From an uncultured Clostridia bacterium (GTDB lineage Bacteria > Bacillota > Clostridia > TANB77 > CAG-508): 64,000 bases of DNA. The notes under the pieces were generated by a model, which was not told the origin of the DNA, made no database searches, and saw nothing but the letters and a program-made list of their open reading frames with translations. The stretch is taken from contig OV788638.1 of NCBI GenBank assembly GCA_928721565.1, positions 1,426,001 to 1,490,000 on the forward strand. The letters are read 5' to 3'. The translations under genes were made by a program, and so were the position numbers. Positions 1-9,507 of this stretch are shown here, piece after piece. How positions within the stretch are numbered: the first letter of the stretch is position 1; the number at the start of each line of letters is the position of its first letter.

Positions 1-55
1 TTTTCATCATTTTCCCTCATTATAACATCTAATTTTTCAATTTGCAATAATTTTT

Positions 56-532
56 TTAATTAAAAGTACTAAAACTTATACTATATACTTGACCAGTATT
101 TTCACTTATCAAAACATCATTTGCTGAACATTGAAATGTAGTATCTTTATTAGTTTGTAATAATTCTACCATCTGCTCATTTATTGTTTGATCTATACGA
201 GTTCCATTTAGTAAAACTTCTACATATAAAGAATTTGGAGTAGCCTCCCATTGATTAATATCAATATTATTTGATCTATTATTTTCATATGTTGCGCTTG
301 CAATTGTTATAATATCTTGAATTCTTAAATCAAATTGTTTTTCTCCATTACTTATATTAATATAGTTAAGATATTTTGTATTAAAACTATTTACACTATT
401 AAATTTTATTTGTTTATTTGTATTATCTACATATCCTTGTAAACTAGCATATAACACAGCTGCCAAAGATAAAACCATTACTGTTATTAATACACCTGCT
501 GCTATATACAAGGCCTTAACTGCATTTTCCAT
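56..532 (-). CDS. pilin-like protein, last gene of a Tad-like operon
   Basis: A 158-residue protein with one hydrophobic segment at about residues 8-30 right at the N terminus and a polar remainder, the shape of a pilin or pseudopilin. Its first residues (MENAVKALYIAAG) closely resemble the start of the next gene upstream (MENVTKALLIAAG), so the two are paralogues. Both also share a pattern of Asn/Phe-rich sequence just after the membrane helix. It lacks the Glu-containing processing site of typical Flp pilins, so it may be a TadE/F-like minor component instead. It sits 17 bp after its paralogue and follows the TadA and TadB/C-like genes. Immediately downstream, bases 1-18 show a GAGGG followed by ATGATG on the minus strand, so another operon gene may start at the window edge. 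Role inferred from context; no family recognised. Confidence 0.6.
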   Translation of the reverse strand: MENAVKALYIAAGVLITVMVLSLAAVLYASLQGYVDNTNKQIKFNSVNSFNTKYLNYINISNGEKQFDLRIQDIITIASATYENNRSNNIDINQWEATPNSLYVEVLLNGTRIDQTINEQMVELLQTNKDTTFQCSANDVLISENTGQVYSISFSTFN

Positions 533-549
533 ATATGTATCCCTTTCGC

Positions 550-1350
550 TTAATTAAACTTAGCTTTTCCATTTTCTTCTACTATTTCAAATGTAATTCC
601 ATTAACTCTTCCATTTCCTGTAGTATTATGTTGTACTTCAGTACATCTAAACATTGCTCTTTTAAATTGCATATATTGATAGTATCTTTTAGTTAATGTT
701 ATCAACTTATTCATTTCAAAACTAGATTTAGATAGCTCCTCAGCTTTAGATTCTCCTAGAATATTTTCTAGCTTGTCATTTCTTTTCTTTTTTAATGCCT
801 CTTTTTCTTTGTCTGTCAAATTATCTGCTTGTAATTGTTTATCAATTGCAATATTAGAAATCTCTGCTGCTAATCTTTGTAATTGAGTATCTTTAAATCC
901 AGTATTTTGTGTAAATTCACTCGGTAAATTTGTGATTTTTTCCAAATTATCATCACTACCTCGATTTATAAGTATATTACCATTCAAAATTCCTGCAAAT
1001 ATACTTGTATCACTAGAATCATATTTAAAGTTATCATTAGCATCATTTTGATATCCTTTAAAATTAACTGACATTATAACTCTATCATAATCACCTTCAA
1101 TTCCAACTATTGAAGTATTATAATTAACAACTTTATTCATAATAGAAATAAGCTCATTACCTCTTATTGTTTGTTGATTATAATTTTCAAATTTTGCATT
1201 AAAATCAGCATTTTGTACAGCTATTTTAGAGTTATGTTGTTCAGTATAATATCCTGATAATTGCCCCCAGAATACTACTATCAACGATAAAATCATAATT
1301 GCTAGTAATATTCCTGCAGCAATAAGTAATGCTTTTGTTACATTTTCCAT
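550..1350 (-). CDS. pilin-like protein, paralogue of the next gene
   Basis: A 266-residue protein with one N-terminal membrane helix (about residues 8-30) and a long polar C-terminal region that includes a lysine/glutamate-rich stretch near residues 175-200. The start (MENVTKALLIAAG) and the region just after the helix match the 158-residue neighbour downstream, indicating duplication. An AGGAGG-type ribosome site (the plus strand reads aacctcc just outside the start) supports this ATG. It lies 17 bp downstream of the TadB/TadC-like membrane protein, so it is probably a major or minor pilin or pseudopilin of that system. The N-terminal-helix-plus-polar-domain layout is seen directly; the pilin role is inferred from the neighbours. 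Confidence 0.6.
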   Translation of the reverse strand: MENVTKALLIAAGILLAIMILSLIVVFWGQLSGYYTEQHNSKIAVQNADFNAKFENYNQQTIRGNELISIMNKVVNYNTSIVGIEGDYDRVIMSVNFKGYQNDANDNFKYDSSDTSIFAGILNGNILINRGSDDNLEKITNLPSEFTQNTGFKDTQLQRLAAEISNIAIDKQLQADNLTDKEKEALKKKRNDKLENILGESKAEELSKSSFEMNKLITLTKRYYQYMQFKRAMFRCTEVQHNTTGNGRVNGITFEIVEENGKAKFN

Positions 1351-1367
1351 TTAAACCTCCATGTGTT

Positions 1368-3443
1368 TTAAGCATTTAATTGACTAAATGTACTTGTCAT
1401 GCTTGTTAATCCTATTATTACTAATGGTATTATCAAATACCCAACAAACAAACAAATCATTGGTGCAAAGCCTACACCTTTACCTATTAGACCTTTCCTT
1501 GATACTAATTGATCATTTGTATCTTTTCTCTTTTGTTGATGATAATCTCTATCTGCGTCTAATTCATCAAATGCTTCTTTAATTGGAATTTTTTCTACAG
1601 CTGCTTGTAAACTTTCTACAATTCTTATCATGTCCTGATTTGTTACAGAATTTTTAAGTTCTTCTAAAGCCTCCCATGCTCCTGCTTCATAGTTATTTAC
1701 ACATTTTGCAATTGGCTCTTTAAATATATTTGCATAACGTTCTAACCATTCCAAAATCATTTCTACACTTATTCTCTCTATTTTCATTAACATTAATATA
1801 ATTGTCTGGAATTGCATTACTTCATTTTCCATTTCAAGTTTTCTCATGAATTTTTGGAAATACATCATCCATACTGGTGCCATATATCCTATCAATGCAA
1901 ATCCACATGACAACAATACTTCGAACCATTGCATTTGATTAGAATTTACAACTTTTAACTTGCCCATAATTCTTTCTGCATCTTTTTTAAGATATTCGTC
2001 ATCCTCATCATAATATGGAGATTTTATCATTTCTTTTTCAACTTTATCTTGAGTTATTTTTAAATCCCCTTTTAGCCTATCTATAAAGTAATTATCCTGT
2101 TTGGTTAACTCATCCGCATTTTTTTGTTGTTTTTCTGACAAAGATCCTAATACTTGTTGTCTAGTAGTCGGATTTGTATATACATAATTTATAGCCACAT
2201 TATGTAATATAATAAAGAATATTATTGAACATATAAATGTTGCTATTGTTAATGCTAACCTATTTATATATATCCATTCCATTTTCGCCTTTGATGCCGA
2301 GTCTTTCATCAGCTCTTGCATTTTTCTATAATCTTTTGTTCCTGGCTTTGGTATAAAACAATTTATGGCTTGTTTTAAAACTGGAACTTTATATACTTTT
2401 TCTTGCCATGGGTGGTCATTATGAGCTATATCTACTTGAACACCACCATTATCCTTTAATTTTCTTGTAATTATGTAAGATACCACCGTTAATAGTACAA
2501 TTAATATTTGTGCTACTAATCCTAATTTATCATTATAAAAGCTCGTTGTAAATGCAAAGTTTTTAACTGCCCATGCTTTTAATGGTTCTAGCAATAGTAC
2601 GGGTGCAATTGAGATAAAAGCTAAACTTTGGAATACATAGTTTAATTTATCTCTTTTTAATATCTCTAACTGCATTTCTTGTGTAATATTATCTACGTTT
2701 TTTAGATATAATGAAGATCCATCGTCTCCTTTTCTATCACCAAATTCTTGTGTTAAATATGATATACCCGCAAATTCTTTTAAATAATCATTTGGCGCAA
2801 CATCATAATATTTTTCTAGTTCGGTCTCAGGGTCATCAGAACACAATATTTCATATATTCTTTCACCCTGTTTAGATACATTTTTTTCGTCATCAAGTGA
2901 TACTTGGTATATCGCTTCTTCTACCATGTTATATTCATGATATGCATGTCTTATTTCTGCAAAAAAGTCAATTTGTTCTTTTAACAAATTATTATCTATT
3001 TTGTCAACCATACCTTGTACCATTGTATCTACAATAAATAATTCAAATATTAACAATATAGACATTAATAACCAGTTATTATGAGTAATAAGAATTGTTA
3101 TTATTGCAACAAACAAAAATATTAAGATTGCTTTAGTCATAATTTGTGCTGCTTGTTTTCTTGTCGTATATTCATCATCTATATTAACTATTTCTAGTCT
3201 TCTTCTTAGTTTAAATAAATATCTTTTTAGAAAAGGTGTCCTAATAAGCCTGATATATATTTTTTGAAATAATATGTCAGATGAAAAACTATCTGCCCTT
3301 GTTCCTTCTTGCAATTTTTTCATCTTTGCATATTCTGATTTTCCCATTATTTTCTTTAAGATAATATATGCTATAATAATTCCTACAAATAATACAACTG
3401 TAATAATCATTATGTATTTTAGCATTTGAGTACTCATGTTCAA
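1368..3443 (-). CDS. TadB/TadC-like fused inner-membrane platform protein
   Basis: A 691-residue membrane protein. An N-terminal anchor (about residues 9-30) is followed by a helical pair near 105-145, a cytoplasmic T2SF/GspF-like helical region around 150-270, two more helices near 270-335, a helix near 395-420, another near 510-530, a second T2SF-like region around 540-640 and a final helix near 660-685. In classical Tad systems the platform is two proteins, TadB and TadC; here the two halves look fused. The best start is the TTG at 3443, six bases after GGAGG; the ATG two codons later is spaced further away. It sits 19 bp behind the TadA-like ATPase gene, its expected partner. Family assignment rests on topology and gene order. 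Confidence 0.65.
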   Translation of the reverse strand: MNMSTQMLKYIMIITVVLFVGIIIAYIILKKIMGKSEYAKMKKLQEGTRADSFSSDILFQKIYIRLIRTPFLKRYLFKLRRRLEIVNIDDEYTTRKQAAQIMTKAILIFLFVAIITILITHNNWLLMSILLIFELFIVDTMVQGMVDKIDNNLLKEQIDFFAEIRHAYHEYNMVEEAIYQVSLDDEKNVSKQGERIYEILCSDDPETELEKYYDVAPNDYLKEFAGISYLTQEFGDRKGDDGSSLYLKNVDNITQEMQLEILKRDKLNYVFQSLAFISIAPVLLLEPLKAWAVKNFAFTTSFYNDKLGLVAQILIVLLTVVSYIITRKLKDNGGVQVDIAHNDHPWQEKVYKVPVLKQAINCFIPKPGTKDYRKMQELMKDSASKAKMEWIYINRLALTIATFICSIIFFIILHNVAINYVYTNPTTRQQVLGSLSEKQQKNADELTKQDNYFIDRLKGDLKITQDKVEKEMIKSPYYDEDDEYLKKDAERIMGKLKVVNSNQMQWFEVLLSCGFALIGYMAPVWMMYFQKFMRKLEMENEVMQFQTIILMLMKIERISVEMILEWLERYANIFKEPIAKCVNNYEAGAWEALEELKNSVTNQDMIRIVESLQAAVEKIPIKEAFDELDADRDYHQQKRKDTNDQLVSRKGLIGKGVGFAPMICLFVGYLIIPLVIIGLTSMTSTFSQLNA

Positions 3444-3461
3444 AGAACACCTCCTAATTTG

Positions 3462-5381
3462 TTACTTTTGTACTTTAGATTTTTTCTCTTTTCTAATTTG
3501 GTCTCCCCAATATGTGTCAACAAAATTATCAAATTCTTCTAGATCGGATTCATCCATATTAGCTCTCATTTCAGCTAAGTTTTTGTCTGTTATCTTATTT
3601 GTTATTTGATATTCACCATCAACATATTCCAAAACATTTTGGTATCTATATAAATTTTGTTCTGTTACTTTTGAAAAATATGTTGTTGCATTTTCGAAGA
3701 ATTTTTGAACTTTTCCATCCATAGTCTTTTCACCTTTATAGTCATGATCATATGTTGTTCTATCTACTACTGGAATACATTCAGTTACTCTTTCTATGTA
3801 TCTTCTTCCTCTAAAGTCTTTTTGTAAGTGTATATCAAAATTTAATACTTGTACTACCTGCTCTTCTGCAGTTTTTTCGTTTTTGAATACACCAGCTCTT
3901 AACATTGAGTTACGTAGAGCTGTTACTAAGTCTGGGAATGTTTTTGCGTGGTGAGTAAATAATGTAAATTTAGATGCAACCTGTGCAGATTGAATCATCC
4001 AAGAAGCTACGGGGTCTGTTGCAACCTCACCTATGATGTTTACAGAACCATCAGTCTTTTTCTGTACGTCCAAACACTCTTGACCTGATATTGTGTCTGT
4101 CTCACGCATTGATAAGATGTTTCGTGTTGGATAAACTTTTCTTAAGTGTAACTCGAAAGCAGTCTCTGTAATACGTAAGTTCATCGTCTCATATATGTTT
4201 TCAATCATACCCATAAGTAGTGTTGTTTTACCACAACCCTGCTCACCAGTGATTGATGTAATTCTTGCTCCTTTTACTAAAAATTTTAATAAATCAATTA
4301 CTTTATCATTTCCAGGCATTTCTCCTGTCCACTGTTCAACAGTTGCCCTTTTAACGTCAAACTTTCTTACGAAGAATGCCCATGTTTCTGACATTGATGG
4401 TCTTACTACAACAACACGAGAACCATCTTTCATTTCATTAATCTTATAACCATTTGTATCTGATAACTGTCCTGGGTTATTGTATTTATAAATATTTTGA
4501 CATACTCTTTTTAATTCTGATTCTGTTCCAAATGATAAAAATCCTAAACGAATTGATTTACCTTGGAAAAATATCCAAATACTGTCACAAGCTCTTGGAA
4601 CTTTATGCTCAGCTACTTGGTCTAAATAATCTCCATCTGTTTGTGCTACTTGGCTTAAGAAACTTTCTGGTAGACCAGATACACCTCCAGATACACCATC
4701 AATATTCATATCTCTAATTTCATCTATTGAGCTATATCCTTTATAGTGTTGATATATTCTTTGTACTACAACTTCTAGTTTATCTTGGAATGATAATACA
4801 ATTTTTTCTTTTTCGAATATTTGATCTATTTCATCGTCAGTTATTACATAACAAGGTTTTGTTTCTCCTTCTAGATATTTTAAAGTTGCTAGATTATATC
4901 TTTTTATCAATTGTGTTAACGCTTCATATCCAAATTCTTTTTTGTATACATATATTAAAATATCAAATTTATCTTGTGATGTAAGTAAAGATGGCATATC
5001 AAATGGTATTGCACTTGATATATTTGCTTCATTTACTCCATATTCTTGTGCTAATAAATCTGAGATAAGTTCTTTAACATATCTCTTATCATTAACATCT
5101 CCATATGTACATCCTTTTAATGCCTTTTTCAAAGCATATTTTTTACTTTTTCTACGTTTTAATTCTTCTTCTGATAAACCGATATCATACAAGTTGACTT
5201 TTGTTATTTCGTCTAATCTTTTCTTTACATAGTCTCTCATTGCATCTAATGTATATGTCTTTTCGTCTTTCTCAATTTCTTCTTCAACTTCTGCATTTTT
5301 ATTTCTTTTTACAAAATATGCTATACCGCCACCGGCAAGTATTATAACAACTATTGTTAATAATATATTAGTTAATGACAT
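3462..5381 (-). CDS. TadA/CpaF-like secretion ATPase with N-terminal membrane anchor
   Basis: A 639-residue VirB11/GspE-type ATPase that would power pilus assembly or secretion. The C-terminal half carries a Walker A motif (GEQGCGKTTLL), an Asp/Glu-rich stretch around the MRETDT segment, a Walker B-like IIGEVATDPVASWM segment and a histidine-containing FTHHAKT sequence, all typical of CpaF/TadA. The N-terminal 300 residues are a family-specific extension. Unusually, residues 4-24 form a clear membrane helix followed by a basic stretch, whereas most TadA proteins are soluble. It lies 4 bp downstream of a ParA-like gene and 19 bp upstream of the TadB/TadC-like gene. Assignment to the TadA/CpaF ATPases is firm; the substrate is unknown. 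Confidence 0.85.
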   Translation of the reverse strand: MSLTNILLTIVVIILAGGGIAYFVKRNKNAEVEEEIEKDEKTYTLDAMRDYVKKRLDEITKVNLYDIGLSEEELKRRKSKKYALKKALKGCTYGDVNDKRYVKELISDLLAQEYGVNEANISSAIPFDMPSLLTSQDKFDILIYVYKKEFGYEALTQLIKRYNLATLKYLEGETKPCYVITDDEIDQIFEKEKIVLSFQDKLEVVVQRIYQHYKGYSSIDEIRDMNIDGVSGGVSGLPESFLSQVAQTDGDYLDQVAEHKVPRACDSIWIFFQGKSIRLGFLSFGTESELKRVCQNIYKYNNPGQLSDTNGYKINEMKDGSRVVVVRPSMSETWAFFVRKFDVKRATVEQWTGEMPGNDKVIDLLKFLVKGARITSITGEQGCGKTTLLMGMIENIYETMNLRITETAFELHLRKVYPTRNILSMRETDTISGQECLDVQKKTDGSVNIIGEVATDPVASWMIQSAQVASKFTLFTHHAKTFPDLVTALRNSMLRAGVFKNEKTAEEQVVQVLNFDIHLQKDFRGRRYIERVTECIPVVDRTTYDHDYKGEKTMDGKVQKFFENATTYFSKVTEQNLYRYQNVLEYVDGEYQITNKITDKNLAEMRANMDESDLEEFDNFVDTYWGDQIRKEKKSKVQK

Positions 5382-5385
5382 TTTT

Positions 5386-6252
5386 TCACCTCATTCTCAT
5401 TTGCAATTCTTGCAATCTTTTTATAATTTTTTCCATAAGTTTTAGCACATCTTGCATAAAAATGTAATTTTCATCTGATGTGTCCTTTACATTTTTTAAT
5501 TTCAGAAACAAATCTGGTACTCCAGATTCTTCTGCTGCTTCAAAATACAGCATGTTAAATGGAATTACATTTATTTCTTTTCTTTCTTCTAAATATTTCA
5601 TTATGTTTTTTATATTGTACTTTGATTTACTCATATATTTTCCTACAACCGGTACTGTTTTAGGACTATTTATCTGTTTATTATTTTCTCTTAATTCTTT
5701 ATATCTATCTAAGCTTTCCTTTTTTTGTGAAAATACGATAACATTTAAGTTTGAAACTTCAAGTATTTCTTGCGTTACATCTAATGGCATATTCTTGTCC
5801 AAGTCCACTAATACCATATCATAATATTGATTAGCCATTTTTATTAATTCTATATAGTCTTTTCCTATTTTTTGATATTCTAAGTAATTAGTTTCTACAG
5901 ATGCATTTTTTATTCCAGTAAATCCACTCAAAGCTTCTAATCTACCTCTAAAAATGACTTTTGTATAATCAGTTATTGTGCTTGGTGTTAATTTATTTGC
6001 TGTAATTAGTTTTGACAATCCTTCCATACCGTTTTCAACAGCTATATTATTCATTTTTCCACCAAACATACTCATGTTTCTTTTAACTTCATTACCCCAA
6101 AAGCAATTTTTTAATGTTGGGTCTTGTAAGCTAGTTGATATTAATAAGATTCTATAATTACGTTCTATAGCCATACGTGTTGCAACAGCAACTGCTGTCA
6201 AAGTTTTACCTGATTGTTCTCTATCATCATTCCAAAATGTTACTATTGACAT
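5386..6252 (-). CDS. ParA/MinD-like ATPase of the Tad-like operon
   Basis: A 288-residue P-loop protein. The N terminus has a deviant Walker-type loop (DDREQSGKTLTAVAVA) after a first beta strand, a second strand reading RILLIS, and an MVLVDLDK segment in the Walker B position. This is the pattern of CpaE/TadZ or MinD-type proteins, which place pilus machinery in the cell. It follows a second, more degenerate MinD-like gene by 19 bp and precedes the TadA-like ATPase by 4 bp, so it is very likely co-transcribed. The final residues are basic and Gln-rich. A role in localising or organising the secretion ATPase is inferred. Confidence 0.6.
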   Translation of the reverse strand: MSIVTFWNDDREQSGKTLTAVAVATRMAIERNYRILLISTSLQDPTLKNCFWGNEVKRNMSMFGGKMNNIAVENGMEGLSKLITANKLTPSTITDYTKVIFRGRLEALSGFTGIKNASVETNYLEYQKIGKDYIELIKMANQYYDMVLVDLDKNMPLDVTQEILEVSNLNVIVFSQKKESLDRYKELRENNKQINSPKTVPVVGKYMSKSKYNIKNIMKYLEERKEINVIPFNMLYFEAAEESGVPDLFLKLKNVKDTSDENYIFMQDVLKLMEKIIKRLQELQMRMR

Positions 6253-6271
6253 TATTAACTCCTTCTAAAAT

Positions 6272-6958
6272 TTAAAGACTCTTTATTATACTTCTAACTT
6301 TTTTGTTTCCTATCTCTGGTTCTATATCATTTACTAAAAATGCTATGTTAGATTTATATTCATTGCTTAAATTTTTAAGTTTTATTTTTGATATGCGTTG
6401 ATTTTCCATTATTGATGGCCAATCTCCGTTTTCCAACGCAAAATATACTTTTTCTTCATTCCATATTGCTTTAGTTCCTAATACTAAGAAATCAAAATAT
6501 TCTTCTTCTTCTCTTAACATATCTTTTGAATAGAATATTCTAGTCATTTTAGTTGGTACTCCTAGCTGGCTCAATATTTCTGCTCCCTTTTTTAAGGAAT
6601 ACATATCAAATGATGTCACAAAATATGTTTTATCTGCTGCTTGCAATCCAAATTTTAAAACTCCATTAAAGTTGTCTGTATCTACAATTATATAGTCATA
6701 TTGCAAATTTTCATTATCCTCTAATCCCATATATTGTTTGATATTTTCAAAACTCTCAAATCCAACCGCAACATCTATCCCTTCAAAAGTTGTTATATAT
6801 GATCTTGTTGGGTTTATAACTGGTACTACATATTTGCATTTTTGAGTTATTGTATTATCTATTACTAAAACTTGTTTTCCTGCCATTGCAAGAACTTCAG
6901 CCACACTTAATATTACATCTGTTTTGTCATAGGCGCCTATAAACCCTATTTTCTTCAT
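6272..6958 (-). CDS. degenerate MinD/TadZ-like protein
   Basis: A 228-residue protein with the strand order of MinD/CpaE family proteins: a first strand KKIGFIGAYDK, a second KQVLVIDN and a third DYIIVDTDN. The P-loop position reads GAYDKTDVILS, without the GKGGVGKT consensus, so ATP binding is doubtful. Atypical receiver-like or inactive MinD relatives (TadZ) occur at this place in Tad operons and help position the machinery. It is the first gene after the CpaB-like gene, separated by a 94-bp gap holding a strong stem-loop, and 19 bp ahead of the ParA-like gene. Confidence 0.55.
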   Translation of the reverse strand: MKKIGFIGAYDKTDVILSVAEVLAMAGKQVLVIDNTITQKCKYVVPVINPTRSYITTFEGIDVAVGFESFENIKQYMGLEDNENLQYDYIIVDTDNFNGVLKFGLQAADKTYFVTSFDMYSLKKGAEILSQLGVPTKMTRIFYSKDMLREEEEYFDFLVLGTKAIWNEEKVYFALENGDWPSIMENQRISKIKLKNLSNEYKSNIAFLVNDIEPEIGNKKVRSIIKSL

Positions 6959-7017
6959 ATGTTTTAGTCTCCCTTTCTTGCATTTAATGCATATTTCGTT
7001 TCATATTCAAAGTCCTA

Positions 7018-7043
7018 TAGCAAGGGCAGAGTGGCCCTTGCTA
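7018..7043 (-). promoter_or_regulatory. intercistronic stem-loop between CpaB-like and TadZ-like genes
   Basis: A perfect 10-bp stem (TAGCAAGGGC paired with GCCCTTGCTA) with a 6-base loop lies just after the stop of the CpaB-like gene. No T-run follows on the minus strand, so it is a poor terminator. It could protect the CpaB mRNA or lower expression of the downstream genes. Confidence 0.55.
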
Positions 7044-7052
7044 ATATTATTG

Positions 7053-8393
7053 CTATTTTTTAGAAGATGAAGATGATGAAGATGATGATGTTGATGTTGT
7101 TGATGATGATCCTAAGTTCTCTAAGTATTTTTGTCTTGCTGTATTTTGGTTTGTTATTTTTTCATCTGCTTTATCTTCTATATTTGACATATAATCTTCT
7201 GAAGAATTTATTAAAGATTGTAAGTAATCATTTCTACTCTTCTTAGCAGCCTCTGAATATCTTGATGCTAATGCTTCACTTGCAACATTTACTATATTAG
7301 GGTCAGATTGTATTTGTGCTGTTACCGCAGCATTTGGTGTATAAGTTGGTAATGCTGGTTCTTGCATTCCTGCTTCAACATATTTTGTTGCGTACAATTT
7401 TGATCCTACTAATCCATAAGCTTCTACAATTGCACTAGACATTGATAATATATCTTCTTCTTTTAGATTAACTCTTACTGTGTCTGTAACATATGTTCCA
7501 TCTGCATTCATTGGGATATCAGCCTTAACTTTTGATACTACAATAAAATCTTGTCCAGCAGGTGTCATCAATCTTATATCAATATAGTCATTTGTCATTA
7601 AATCAACTGGTAATACTACCATATTATATTCTTGTTGTCTTACATCATCTGTTACTACTTCATTAGATTGTACTACCAAATATGGTGTAACTACAGTATT
7701 TTTATTCATTGCTACTTTAGCTACAACTGGTACATTTTGTAATGTCAAATACTCTTTTGTTCTAGCCTTATTATTTGAAGTTGTCATTGAAGATGTATCT
7801 ATTTTATATACATAGTATTCTCCTGTTTTTGCTTCTTGATAAACTCTTGTTATTTTATCAGAGCTATTTGTTGTGTCTATTATATATGCACCTTCATCAT
7901 CTTGTAGTACATCCTCTCTAGCAGAAACTTCTGTAAGATCATTTTTGTTTCCTGTATATTTATCTGTGCATTTGTATTTTTTTCCATCAATTTCAACTAC
8001 TTCAATTATTGAATCAGGTTCATTTATATATAAACCTTGTTCTGGAATATAGCTTTCTGGCTTATATGCATCTGTACTAAAAGTTTTTCCATCTTTTGTT
8101 TGTACATACCATGAGCTTATTACTGAAGCTGTTGCTGTTGCATTGCTTGGTATAGCATCTTGATTTACCTGTTTAGTTGTAAACATATCTTGTGTTACAA
8201 CTTGTCCAGACTTAACATCTTGATTTAATACATACACATTTCTTTTTGCATTTGCCTCAGCCTTTAATTGTTCTGTCTTTTGTTTTAGTTGCACAAATAA
8301 TAATGCTATTATTACTCCTGCTATTAATAATGTAATTATCACTCCTAATAGAAATGAATTTCTTGCTTTTCTTTGCATTGGATTTGACGCCAT
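7053..8393 (-). CDS. CpaB/RcpC-like SAF-domain protein, first gene of the Tad-like operon
   Basis: A 446-residue protein with a short basic N terminus, one membrane helix (about residues 13-34), a coiled stretch, then a SAF-like domain beginning with the signature NVYVLNQDVKSGQVVTQDMF near residue 47. CpaB/RcpC proteins have this helix-plus-SAF layout and belong to Flp/Tad systems. The remainder is an extracytoplasmic region; the final 20 residues are almost all Ser and Thr before two lysines, an unusual low-complexity tail. The start is supported by AAGGAGG six bases upstream. As the promoter-proximal gene it heads the series reading down to the pilin-like genes. In a Gram-positive cell the outer-membrane partner is absent, so its precise role is unclear. 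Confidence 0.7.
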   Translation of the reverse strand: MASNPMQRKARNSFLLGVIITLLIAGVIIALLFVQLKQKTEQLKAEANAKRNVYVLNQDVKSGQVVTQDMFTTKQVNQDAIPSNATATASVISSWYVQTKDGKTFSTDAYKPESYIPEQGLYINEPDSIIEVVEIDGKKYKCTDKYTGNKNDLTEVSAREDVLQDDEGAYIIDTTNSSDKITRVYQEAKTGEYYVYKIDTSSMTTSNNKARTKEYLTLQNVPVVAKVAMNKNTVVTPYLVVQSNEVVTDDVRQQEYNMVVLPVDLMTNDYIDIRLMTPAGQDFIVVSKVKADIPMNADGTYVTDTVRVNLKEEDILSMSSAIVEAYGLVGSKLYATKYVEAGMQEPALPTYTPNAAVTAQIQSDPNIVNVASEALASRYSEAAKKSRNDYLQSLINSSEDYMSNIEDKADEKITNQNTARQKYLENLGSSSTTSTSSSSSSSSSKK

Positions 8394-8540
8394 TTTTATT
8401 CCTCCTTATTTTCGCATTTTTATGCTATCTTTATTAATTTTACCTCTTTTTTTTCTTAAAATCAACATTATATATATTTTGTAATATAAACTTAATATTT
8501 TTGTAACATTTCTGTAATATTCGAATAATTCGGATAATTT

Positions 8541-8616
8541 GGGATCATTAGGGACCATTAGGGACCGGTTCTTAAATGAACATTTGCTCATTTGGGACCG
8601 GTTCTTGAACGAACAC
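8541..8616. repeat. ACCGGT dispersed repeat, pair plus degenerate units
   Basis: Two copies of the dispersed GGGACCGGTTCT unit start at 8561 and 8594, 33 bp apart. They are preceded by degenerate units (GGGATCATTA, GGGACCATTA) at 8541 and 8551. They fill the gap between the Tad-like operon and the HAD phosphatase gene. The 61-codon open frame on the minus strand through this stretch (8406-8591) is repeat-derived and not called as a gene. Confidence 0.85.
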
Positions 8617-9480
8617 TTACAATGAATTTAGGATATCTGCTACTCCATCATTAAAATTAGATTCAGTAATTTTATTAGCAATTTCTTTTATATGTGGAGA
8701 ACTTTGTCCCATTGCTATGCCAAGCCCTGCATTTTCAATCATTTTTTCATCGTTCATATTATCTCCTATAGCAATTATTTCTTCTTTTGATATTTTTAAT
8801 TTTTCTTTTAGCACTTCAATTGCGTTCCATTTATCAACATTTTTCGCAGAAATTTCAGTATAAAAATATTCAATAGGAACTTCTTCTGTTCCTTGTCTTA
8901 TCATTTTTCTAGACATATGTGACACTTCTAGCACTTCTATATCATCAATTTCTTTTAATTTTCTCATTATTGAATTGAATATTGACTGAGTATTATCACA
9001 AACTGTTATTTTTAATATTTTTTCGTTTCTATTAAGTATATAATTATATACATCATCCATAATATTTATATGTGTCTTGTCTTTTTCTTCTTTATTTAAA
9101 TTTTCCTTATTATAGTACAGTACATTATATTGTAAACTTTTAGCAAGAATCTCCCTTTCTGTATATATATTGTAGTAAATGCTATTCTCTTCACAAATTT
9201 TTATAATGTCCAGTACTTTTTGTTTTTTTAATGTATTTTCGTATATTATTTCGTCATTTGCGATATCATATATTATAGCTCCGTTACCAGATATAAAATA
9301 CTTTTCACTTTTTATTTCTTTTGCAATCGTTTTAATTGAGTCTATTGGTCTCCCTGATGCAATAACTACTTCAATTCCCATTTGTTGAGCTCTTTCAATT
9401 GCTTCTTTTGTTTTTTGCGTTACAACTCCGTATTGATTTAACATAGTTCCATCTAAATCTATAGTGGCTAATTTATACAT
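8617..9480 (-). CDS. Cof-type HAD-superfamily phosphatase
   Basis: A 287-residue cytoplasmic hydrolase of the HAD IIB (Cof) type. Motif I is DLDGTML near the N terminus (nucleophile Asp), motif II is VIASGRP, and motif IV is GDNMNDEKMIENAG near the C terminus, with the C2 cap between. Family members dephosphorylate sugar phosphates, flavin or pyridoxal phosphates; the substrate cannot be told from sequence. Length is typical. A GAGG-type ribosome site sits before the ATG. The gene stands alone, flanked on both sides by copies of the ACCGGT repeat. Confidence 0.9.
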   Translation of the reverse strand: MYKLATIDLDGTMLNQYGVVTQKTKEAIERAQQMGIEVVIASGRPIDSIKTIAKEIKSEKYFISGNGAIIYDIANDEIIYENTLKKQKVLDIIKICEENSIYYNIYTEREILAKSLQYNVLYYNKENLNKEEKDKTHINIMDDVYNYILNRNEKILKITVCDNTQSIFNSIMRKLKEIDDIEVLEVSHMSRKMIRQGTEEVPIEYFYTEISAKNVDKWNAIEVLKEKLKISKEEIIAIGDNMNDEKMIENAGLGIAMGQSSPHIKEIANKITESNFNDGVADILNSL

Positions 9481-9507
9481 ATTTTTCCTCTTTCTTTTTG
9501 TGCATTT

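Noticed and set aside
8406..8591. Minus-strand open frame of 61 codons
   Set aside because: Half of it translates the ACCGGT repeat, it lacks a ribosome site, and the rest is AT-rich leader of the Tad-like operon.
8541..8616. CRISPR array formed by the ACCGGT repeats
   Set aside because: Only pairs occur, spacers are about 20 bp and similar to each other, and there are no cas genes.
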